From positions 1,116,001 to 1,180,000 of the forward strand of contig JAMSLZ010000009.1 of assembly GCA_026027325.1 (NCBI GenBank): a stretch of 64,000 bases of DNA, written 5' to 3'. Source of the stretch: Actinomucor elegans (lineage: Eukaryota > Mucoromycota > Mucoromycetes > Mucorales > Mucoraceae). Every line of letters begins with the position of its first letter. The first letter of the stretch is position 1. The translations under genes and the position numbers were made by a program. Below the pieces are notes generated by a model. It had not been told where the DNA came from. It did not search any database and worked only from the letters and a program-made list of their open reading frames with translations. Shown here one piece after another: positions 55,331 to 64,000 of this stretch.

Positions 55331-58300
55331 AACTGATGGGCTCGACTTTAGAAAGATCCAAGAAGGGTCTATCATGAATACATATACTTTGTGGAATTTT
55401 ATTGTACCTTAGCCTTACAGGAGAAAGCTGGTTTGAAAGTATCCTTTTAGCCAGTACGATATGATTTTTGGAACGCAGTGCAGAATCAGTAGCCTGAGAT
55501 TGATAGATTTATAAATGAATATCGCTAAATATGATGCTTATCGCGATTAGAAAGACAATTAGTACCTTTTTTATATCCAAATTATCGGCCCAACATAGCA
55601 TTGTATTTTCGATCTTTCAGATATTTACCTTGTTACAGCATAACTATGATTACCATACCATTCACACCATAATAATGATTAAATTTTATATCAATAATTT
55701 CTTGAAACACATCCCAACGATCCAAATGATTCATATAGAGACTTATTATGTCATCAATGGTTATTATATTTCACACAAGAAATTATTTATGACAACAAAG
55801 TTACATATCTTATCTCTTCTACCTGTTGCAAAGAATAATAAGAATTGACTTTTAACTTAAGAATCGTAATCTCCTGCTGAAAATATTTTGTTCAATGGAA
55901 TACATGGTATTTGACAGAAATGGTTTATAACTGAAAGTATTTTTATTGCATATAGAATTATCATATATTACAAGAACCAAAGGGTAGCAAGGACCAGTTA
56001 GAGGGCCATTGCTTAACAAAACATGAGCAAATCGATCAAGTATCTTTAGGTAACATATCCACTGTGCGCTAAGTCAAAATGCTCTTTGATAACGTATTTT
56101 ATCTCGGAAAATTTAACTGATTAAAGGAAAAAAGAGAAGTATTGAATTACACACTTTATGTAATCTATTCGAAGTGAAAGGAAAGCTGAAACTATTGCTT
56201 TCTTTAAAGTTATAATTTACACTTGGTTTAACAATAAGTAGATGATCCAGACTCGGCTTGTCTAGATTATTGGGTCGCTTCTGACTGTTTAATATATGCT
56301 TGTATTATGGGTAAAACTAATTCATTGGCTATAGAAAGACTTTCATATAGCAGTATAAATGAATTCTTCGGAGGGAGAGGGGGGAGTTCATAAAATAACC
56401 ATCAATCAAATTAAAATCTTACGACCTCAGCGCTCTCATTGAATTACATCAGAAAAGGTCATACACATTAGCTTGGAATGTAATCATTCATATATATAAC
56501 ACATTGATAGCTAGTTTCTACCTAAAAAGTACATAACAACATTCTTTTTATTGTCACTACTATTACTTTTCTTTACCTTACTCTTTTACAGGTCACTACT
56601 TCATATCAACTTGAGTATCTACGCGAAAGATAAAGCGACTTTTCTTAAAGTATATAGCAAACAGCCTTGCAGAATAGTACTGTGTAATTAACATATACTA
56701 ACTTATTTCTGCGCGTTATGTATACAGTCAGTGACGCCTTCCAGGAAGGAGAAGGGGAATACTCTGCCATAGGCATTGCTACGCGGAGCAAAACTATTTA
56801 AAAAAGAAACTTTTATTTTATAATAAAAAAAAATGATGTGTTAAAAACTTCACAGCAAACACCATTTTCAGTACAGTGACCTTCTTAACCTCGTAACAAT
56901 TATAATCAAATCTAATTGCTTTAACTATATTGTTTATGGCGAGTATGATTATGGTTACTGCTTTCTATCTAAAAAGAAAGTGACTAAGCACTATTATATT
57001 GATGGCAGCATTTCTAAAAAAAAAAAAAAAAAAAAAAATCATCGATAACTCAGCGAGTTAGCGAAATGTCAAACGATATATTAATCATTCGGTGTCTCAT
57101 CTCATTCGTGCTATACTTAAACTTTGTTGAAACATTTATTGCTTACTGATATCAAATTGTCATGAGAAACGAGGAAGATTGAAAGCCCAAAGTTAGTTCA
57201 TAGTCATTGAATTGCCGTTAGTCAATAAAATCAGGGGAAATCTTATTATGGTAGTGGTTTGCCATACTCTTTAACATTTGCGATGGCGTTAAAGACGAGG
57301 TACTGACAAGATTCATAACCCAACGCTATTGACCACAACGTAAGGCATATAGCAGTACTTTTTGCTGTTGCGCAAAAGTCAACAAAACCTATTAGCAAGT
57401 TCAAGCTCGATCGAATCACCAGATTAAGTACAACGAGATATTTTAACAAGTTCTGGCCATCCTTTTTAACTTTAAGGTATTTAATATCGAGGATGGCGAC
57501 CTACCAACCTGTTTTGGTCATTACAATTCCTTTTCAAAACCAAATCAGCGCTTAATAGGCGAAACAAGGGCGAATCGACATAGATTGATCCATAGATAAA
57601 AGTGTGCAAACAAGAAACAAAATGGGTAAATCGCTGTAGGCAACATAAAGAAACATTGACTAGAGAACGAGTATAGTCATTATAAGGGTAAACAAGGGCT
57701 GAAATTTCCAGAAAGTACTGTCAGCAAAAGCAATATAAATCAATAAATAAATTTCATGAATCCAGTTGGAGTATATACAAGTATTTAGGGTGCATATATA
57801 TAAAGCAGCAAGAATAAGTCAGTATATGATACAGCAGATGTATGTAACAGTTCAAGACTTTTCTCCGCGGTACGAATCTTCCTGTGTTTCCATACATTAA
57901 TGGTTGCGGATAACCATTGATTTAGTACAAAAGATTTACGCTGCTGGGATACAATGTTATGTAAGTACAACCAAGTACAGCTCCCTGGTCCAAACAGTAA
58001 CTTGGAATACCTGGTAAAAGGCACTACTCTTCTTACATGCTTTAGTACAGTGAAAATACATCCTAATTAAAGATATATAGAGATCTGTTTGTAATAGTGT
58101 ATTATATGTTCGGACTGACTATAGATATCAAGTATAGAAAAGTTATATATCAAATAGGTTAACAGAATGGATGCTCTAGACCAGCTATAAAATCAATGAG
58201 TATCGTTATATCAAATACTGTGATATCGAGAAACTACTATGTTCGTGCTACCAGAACTTTGCCAATAGCTAATGTTTGTACTCATGAAAAATTGTTTCTA

Positions 58301-59818
58301 AAGTACATTTATCATCTGATTGACAGAGACACATCATCTGCAATCTTTCAAATGGCTTACTTGGACTATGGGATGCTTTACTAATGTCAACTAGTGGGTT
58401 GTACAGGATATGTTGCTTAATAATTAAAACATAAAATCTAGAAGAAAACGAACCATTTTTTTACTGTCACAAGAGTACTCTAATTAATAGATACTAAAAG
58501 GTATCGAATGATATCAGTTTGCATTTGATCCTAAAAAACTTCTATGGCCGCGACAATTGTATGGACATGGATGTTACCATCAGTACTAACGTGTCTCATA
58601 ATGACTCTCCGAAGAAATCATTGTCAAGATACCCTGCACTAAACCATCCTTGCTCAACTTGAAATCCTTGGTTCTGGAATTCAAATTATCAATTGGACTA
58701 AGGAGAGCCAAATCGATAAGTCTTCACCTAAGCCAGTTAATACTGAAGGAAGAGGGGGTTAGTGCTCTACGTATACAAGAGATAATAGCTTTATAGCCTC
58801 ATTATAATACTTAATAATACTATATAGATGTTTTTATATTGCTATTTTGAGTTGATTTAAACAACAGTTAAACTAACCTGGTTGGCTAAAGTATTATGAA
58901 CAAATAAAGATAAAATGCCTAAAACTGTTGTATTGTACAAAATCACATCCTGTTGATATTTCTCAAGAAATCATACTACCATAGTTACATTGATCTTTGT
59001 CAGATATTAACTGCTATATACTACCAAAAAAGTCTTTATCCGTAGAGGCAAAACAGTCTACAGTTACTAAACTATCTTTCTCCATACAAACCTTAGAGGA
59101 TCCAATGAGCAATCGATGAAAATAAAACGGACCATCAATATGAATTATAGATCATCGCCGGTGTTTCAGATCTCGAGGTACACAAGCAGGCTTATCAGAT
59201 GTATTGACCATTTAAGATCAATAATACCATTTCAAAATAATGACTATATATTTTATTAATTTCTAACTGCTGATATACTTGGCTTGTAGGTATACTTTAC
59301 CTTGCTCCCTTGAATAAAAATAAAAATAAATATTACTCTTCATCAAAATGCTTTACACTTGCCTTATCTGCCATTTAACGTTCTGATATTCAACAAAATA
59401 GATATATAACCATCTTTAGTTAATTTGTCTTCCGTTAAAATACGGAACTTTGAGGTTACCTTTTTATTTGTACGATCTCTAGTGCATCTGTAATACATTC
59501 GGAGATAGTTCAGTGCCCATCAATAGAGTGCCATCCTGTGGCATGATTACATAACAATGTTTTCGCCTACAAGCAAGCCTCATAGTATAGATCATTAAAA
59601 ACACATATCAATTGCGCTTTGATTAGGCTTAGGTAGCTTATAAAAACCAGTCGTATTACAAACTGATAAAAAGCGGATCTTTAACATTATCAGATTTTTT
59701 GATTTCAATCTGATTACCGCATCTCAAAATAGATAAAAGTGGAGTGCACCCGCATCTGCGGTTTCTTAAAAGAATGTTGTGATCCTCCAGAACCAAATCA
59801 CGAGAAATATCAGATTTC

Positions 59819-59830
59819 TATATAAAAAGG
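59819..59830 (+). promoter_or_regulatory. TATA box of the Ser-Ala-repeat protein
   Basis: TATATAAAAAGG about 90 bases upstream of the ATG at 59910, a strong consensus match. Confidence 0.6.
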
Positions 59831-59909
59831 GGTGCTTTAAACACTGAAAAAACCGATTTTCATTTTCTAGTCTTTATTCATTTTACTTTTATCAGATCCT
59901 TTTATTACT

Positions 59910-60388
59910 ATGCGTTTCTCTACTGCTACATCTATCACTTTGGTTCTCTTCTTTGCTTTTGTTAATGCTGTTATTGCTGGACCTACAGCTTCTCAAAACA
60001 ATGATATGGTAAGTTACTCAATTGCTTTTCTGTCTTGACCCCCTACTTACCTTCAGATGAATAGATGAATAGCGAGACTATTGCAGAAGAAATGTATCGT
60101 CACTACTTGATACGTCGAGCTGAAGGTCATGGCGAAGCTGCTGCACCTTCTGCTTCTGCTTCTGCTTCTGCTTCTGCTACATCGGGACATGATGCTGCTG
60201 CTACATCTGTCACCGTAACCAAGAAGAAGCAACCTTTGGCTCTTGCAAATCCCGAAATTTTGCAAACTGGTACTCTTTTCTACGTTGCTACTGCAGTCAC
60301 CACTCTTCTTTGGGTTACTGGCAAGGCCATTGACATCAAGACTGAACGTCAAGAAAGATATGCTGAGAGTTTGGTCAACAGCATCTAA
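59910..60388 (+). CDS. Small signal-peptide protein with Ser-Ala repeat and membrane helix
   Basis: Two exons, 59910-60008 and 60065-60388, encoding 140 residues. The N-terminus (MRFSTATSITLVLFFAFVNA, then VIAG) is a signal peptide. A charged segment (ETIAEEMYRHYLIRRAEGHG) is followed by a Ser-Ala dipeptide repeat (SASASASASA), a TVTKKKQ stretch, and one hydrophobic helix (TLFYVATAVTTLLWVTGKAI) ahead of a charged tail (KTERQERYAESLVNSI). This layout suggests a small type I membrane protein or, less likely, a secreted protein. The 3' splice site at 60063-60064 is fixed by frame: the nearer AG at 60053 leads to an immediate stop. I recognise no family. A strong TATA box suggests regulated or high expression. 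Confidence 0.7.
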
Positions 60389-62142
60389 ATCATTCTCTAC
60401 ACGTTATAACAATATACCTTGATAACAATGACTCGTTTGTTAACTTACATTTAGAAACATATAATTATACTTACATACTACATTACATACTTGAAACATT
60501 ACCCTTTATCCCTTTGTAACATTCTTCTTTTTTTTTAATTGTTCACCTTACTATCCCCAACTCTACACCAAAAAAAAGTTTTCTATGCTTTAGACGCAAA
60601 AAAAGAAGCTTTATTCATGAATATCTCTATACATATCTATCTTGCTATTGCAGTCTATAAAGCCGTAGGAGCAAATATTTCATTGTACTATACTTTTAAT
60701 AAATAATATTACTTTATAACATACGCTTTTGGGATTGTAGGACAGAACAGTGAATTTCATAAGAGAGGGCCCTTTATATAAAACTCTGATCATAATGTGA
60801 TGGCTTACATACTACCATTTTTTCATCTAATAATTCATGTAACACGAATGGAAACAATGACATGATTACATATGCGTATTGCTTTAGTAAAGCATTACTT
60901 ATTGTTTATATAAAAGAATGAAGTGATATGCAGGTTCGCTTGTATTACTTCTCTTACAGTACATCCATTGGCACATGGATTCAAGGAAACTTTGGCTACT
61001 TCGAAAATTCACATCTACGTAGAATGAAAGCATTCTTGTGTAATGCTCTTCAAGACGCTTTGTCTCAGTGGACTAACAAAAGCTCTAGTTCGTGTGGATA
61101 TTCATTCAAGGCCATAATGTACTAATTTGATGAGGCATTGGATCGAAATCAGTCAAAAGATCTAGATTATATGAGATGCATGGAATTTGCAAGTTCATTC
61201 CCAAAATGTGTAAAATTATATTCAAATCAAATAACGATTCTATATTGAGTATATGTTTTATTTTAATGTACTAATGATCAGATGAGACATTTTTCCATAT
61301 GCTTATTGTTGCGACATTGCAACGAAATAAGCGTTCACAGATCACACACCATTGATCGACCTTAAGTCTAATACAAAACTATCATTTTTTGTGACATAAT
61401 TCTTGCAGAGGCAGCTTGAATAAGCTGATATTGTATACCGAGATTCCAGTTACTAAACAAAATTGGTTTAAATCCTCTGATCATCAAGCGCTAACAAGGT
61501 AGCAATAGAACAATTCTCAGTGGTGTCAAGCATGTATCAGTGGTGTCACTTGATAGCTTATCTCGAAATTAAATACTTGAAAAGGGCTTTGAAGAAGCCA
61601 AAAGATGATGGTTCCGATCAAAGTCAGTTGCATATTTATAATCATAGCAGCCTTGCTTAGGTAAAGTATTTTTTTTTGAATATCTTGGTAAATAGTAAAA
61701 GACCAAATGGCTTGTTAGAATGACTAGTACACGTGTTAATTCATGTTTATATCAAGGTGTGTATAAGACCACTAATAGATTGAGGATAACTTTGAGAACT
61801 TCCAAGGCTTTCTATTGATGCTCTCTTTTCGAATTGAAGGGTATGTTTTGAAACACGCAGACTGTTAGCTGTTATCTCAAGGTTCATTTGTTTAACCTTT
61901 TAACGAATAAACTCAAGTGCTACGCTTACATATTTTGTTATGAGTTTTTTCTTTGCATCATGCAGATTGGTTTGTACAACAATCAAGCATTGCATTATCT
62001 ATGTTGAGATAATCAAGTCTTTATTCAACGTACGCGCGTAGTCTTGGTGGAAAAAAAGCAGTTTGTCAATTAGATAAACATTATGGGGTCGAGCAAAAAT
62101 TGTAAATATAGAATAGCAATAGTCTTTATTAACTGCTACAGT
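60389..62142. other. Intergenic with a dispersed-repeat copy
   Basis: Spacer between the small membrane protein and the UCH gene; its last part is probably the UCH 3' UTR. Contains a repeat copy (61130-61290). The frame at 60928-61125 shows no family resemblance. Confidence 0.5.
61130..61290 (+). repeat. Dispersed GATC-rich repeat, copy
   Basis: GAGGCATTGGATCGAAATCA, then GTCAAAAGATCTAGATTATA and TGAGATGCATGGAATTTGCA, then AATAACGATTCTATATTGAG; same block order as the copy at 4190. Confidence 0.6.
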
Positions 62143-63231
62143 TTACTCTTCAGTTTTACAAAGAGCAATAGCACTAAAGTTGGTTTCCTCAGGATCTCTT
62201 GCCATGTATTGCTTCATCACCTTGGCAGAACCCTGAATAGGATTGTACATGTTAGCCTGGGTGTAAAAATATTGGAATTTCTTTACGTTTACCTCTACAA
62301 GATCGGAACACTTTCCATGGTTAATAGGAAACATTTTTCTGCCATCCAATTCATAAAGATGATTATCCACTTTAACAAAACAAATAAAGTGAAGATCGAT
62401 CGATTCATCTTTATCTGGGGCCTATTTATCAAATATCAGTCAAGCAAATATCATGTATCCCAATAGATCTTACTTCTGTCTGTCCTTCATTAGCAGCTGA
62501 CGCATGAACTTGAGCCAATTGTTCAGAATTTTCCAACAGATCTACACGTTCTTCAACAGACATATCCTTGGCTTGTTCGATAATATCATTGAATAAACCA
62601 GGACCTAGATATATACCACTGTGTTATCAACATCCCTATGTATCTATATACTTTGAGGTGATTTTTTTTTTACCAACAATGTTTTGATCGTTGCTAGCAA
62701 CTGAGTGCAATAATGCAATCATACCACAGGCGTTGGCAATGGTTTGTTTAAAGAACACGACATTAGGACTGATACTTTGTTCACATTTGGTCAAATGAGC
62801 TTCCTCTTCGTCCTTGAATTTTTCGTAAGCTTCAGTAATTGGGAATAAAAAGATGATTGCTTCGACTGGAGTAGGAATCATAGCTAAAAGTTCTGGCTCA
62901 AAGCCTATTTATGCAACAATGTCAGTTACCATTAACGCGAAAAAAAAATACATACCATATACATCGACATAATTATACCTGGAATCGACTCCATGACTAT
63001 GAATAATCTATAAATGGGTTTATTATATTACTATAAACGATGATAAGGTAGTGATTGTTCAAACACGCTTTTTTACCTGATTCCAAACCTACATATAATA
63101 GGAGGTGAGGGGGTTAATATTAAGAATGCTTTGGCTCATTTATTTCTTTGCTTATATACCTCGGGATTTGCTTCCAAAGGAACCCAGCGCTTGACGGGTC
63201 TGTTCTCTTGGTTATCTTCTTGATCGGACAT
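62143..63231 (-). CDS. Ubiquitin carboxyl-terminal hydrolase, UCHL3/YUH1 family
   Basis: Seven exons: 63231-63160, 63088-63077 (12 nt), 63007-62956, 62904-62674, 62604-62474, 62421-62293 and 62232-62143, encoding 238 residues (human UCHL3 has 230). A cytosolic cysteine protease that trims small adducts from the ubiquitin C-terminus. [18 protein letters not shown] is the typical start; the 12-nt exon supplies [20 protein letters not shown] holds the oxyanion Q99 and nucleophile C105; [19 protein letters not shown] holds H177 and D192. The C-H-D spacing matches UCHL3. [20 protein letters not shown] and the acidic, Gln-rich crossover loop before [10 protein letters not shown] are as expected. 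Its start lies next to the CACA-rich leader at 63235-63255. Confidence 0.94.
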
Positions 63232-64000
63232 ATGTGTGCTTGTGTACGTGTGTGTATTTTCTTTTGAAAAGTGTAAAAAGAAAGATAGTACTGCGCGTTA
63301 GACTAGTAAGAGTGGGCAAAGTTTAGTAGCGTATGCATTTCCTTGATTCTGATTGGAAGAATGAACTTTGATGATTTTCTGGCGCTTTTATTTGGCTCCA
63401 ATTTTTTTTTTTTTTTTGATAACACAAAGGGTTAAATAAGTAAATGGGCGATTAGCAAAAGTTGTGCCAGATTGCTAATGCATCGAACGGTACAAGTATC
63501 GTTGGATTTATAAATAAAAGATATCAAGAAAAACGCGATGATATGTTTTTGATGGTTTTGGTTTTATGATCAAAAGTCAAGTTTTAATATAAAAATAGAC
63601 GCTCAATAAACTTTTGTGCGTACTGCTTTATATATGAAACGGTTCTCATTAAAAGATTATGTCTTGAAAATAAAAATTGTATAATCAAAGATTTGGCCAA
63701 AAATTCCAAAAAACTGGACGGAGAGGTTTGGCTGGATTATTGATTGGGTGCCCAAGGGGTGAACATAGGCCTTTATCAATGATCATTGGTGGGCGGCGAT
63801 TCAAACTCTTCTACAGCAGTATACTTGATATTTCATATACACCCAGCATTTTAACGCTGCTTTATATGATATAGTAGTAGGAACTCATAGCAAGGTCATT
63901 AGCAAAGAGTTCACGTAATTTCATTGTGCAACTAGTGACCGGAGCATGATATACTTCTAAACATCAAAAACTTGGAGAAACAGTTCATTTTATACACTTA
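63232..64000. other. Intergenic, right edge of window
   Basis: Promoter side of the UCH gene, then AT-rich DNA with a T15 tract near 63403. A minus-strand stretch at about 63870-63985 translates to PVTSCTMKLRELFANDLAMS before a stop and looks protein-like, but it runs toward the window edge and cannot be placed. Confidence 0.4.

Larger units (their letters stand above)
54586..59909. other. Large gene-poor region
   Basis: About 5.3 kb with no gene I can support. It contains a (GT)n tract (54670-54684), a dispersed-repeat copy (55100-55330), a poly-A run of about 23 near 57017, and scattered short AT-rich frames (e.g. 55531-55848 plus, 57246-57449 minus) with no domain signal. The last 100 bases are the promoter of the small protein at 59910. 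Confidence 0.5.

Noticed and set aside
55531..55848. 105-codon frame in the large gene-poor region
   Set aside because: Ile/Tyr/His-rich translation of AT-rich DNA, no start context or splice partner, no recognisable domain.
63870..63985. Minus-strand peptide-like stretch PVTSCTMKLRELFANDLAMS
   Set aside because: Reads like protein but is cut by the window edge and matches no family I can name; may be the end of a gene or element beyond the window.

Overview
This window looks like chromosomal DNA from an early-diverging filamentous fungus, most likely a Mucoromycota/Mucorales species. The reasons are AT-rich spacers with long homopolymer runs, intron-dense genes with short (about 50-70 nt) GT-AG introns, a DIRS-type tyrosine-recombinase relic, SPX/VTC polyphosphate polymerase genes, and protein sequences of clear fungal type. 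The genus cannot be assigned from the sequence alone. I rebuilt the gene models by hand, joining exons by reading frame, splice signals and family conservation. Every joined model keeps a consistent open frame.

Layout. 0-0.3 kb: 3' end of fructose-1,6-bisphosphatase. 3.1 kb: a small secreted 10-cysteine TIL-type inhibitor-like protein. 5-6.7 kb (-): four-RRM RNA-binding protein (nrd1/MRN1 family). 8.4-9.0 kb (-): HSP20 with a perfect heat-shock element, divergent from the TTC39/IML2-family gene at 9.3-12.2 kb (+). 12.8-14.3 kb (+): sugar transporter. 14.4-15.5 kb (-): SAM methyltransferase. 17.2 kb: tRNA-Ala(AGC). 18.9-22.5 kb: MED6 (+), then PHO88/SND3, a GLOD5-like glyoxalase and a peroxisomal-type carrier, all (-). 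23.9-25.1 kb (+): RPN11. 25.1-28.7 kb: gene-free, with a decayed DIRS recombinase and a 232-bp near-perfect inverted repeat. 28.7-31.0 kb (-): VTC4-like gene. 32.5-34.4 kb (-): UDP-glycosyltransferase. 34.5-36.25 kb: a mariner-like element with an intact transposase. 37.6-38.3 kb (-): PDCD5. 39.2-43.8 kb (+): 15-exon TRAPPC11. 44.9-47.2 kb (+): a second VTC4-like gene. 47.5-49.3 kb (-): ADCK1/MCP2-like kinase. 50.3-51.3 kb (+): YIPF6/YIP4. 51.4-54.6 kb (-): EHD ATPase and a lipase. 54.6-59.9 kb: gene-poor. 59.9-60.4 kb (+): a small signal-peptide protein with a Ser-Ala repeat. 62.1-63.2 kb (-): ubiquitin C-terminal hydrolase.

How the genes relate. Most are unlinked housekeeping functions: proteasome and deubiquitination (RPN11, UCH), Golgi/ER traffic (TRAPPC11, YIPF6, EHD, PHO88/SND3), polyphosphate synthesis (two VTC), transcription (MED6), and mitochondrial or peroxisomal metabolism (ADCK1-like, carrier). 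I saw no operon-like or secondary-metabolite cluster. The unusual material lies mainly between genes: the long hairpin locus, the intact mariner-like element with an atypically long D-to-E spacing, the DIRS relic, and a degenerate dispersed repeat found in at least nine spacers. The two head-to-head VTC paralogues and two microexon genes also merit a second look.
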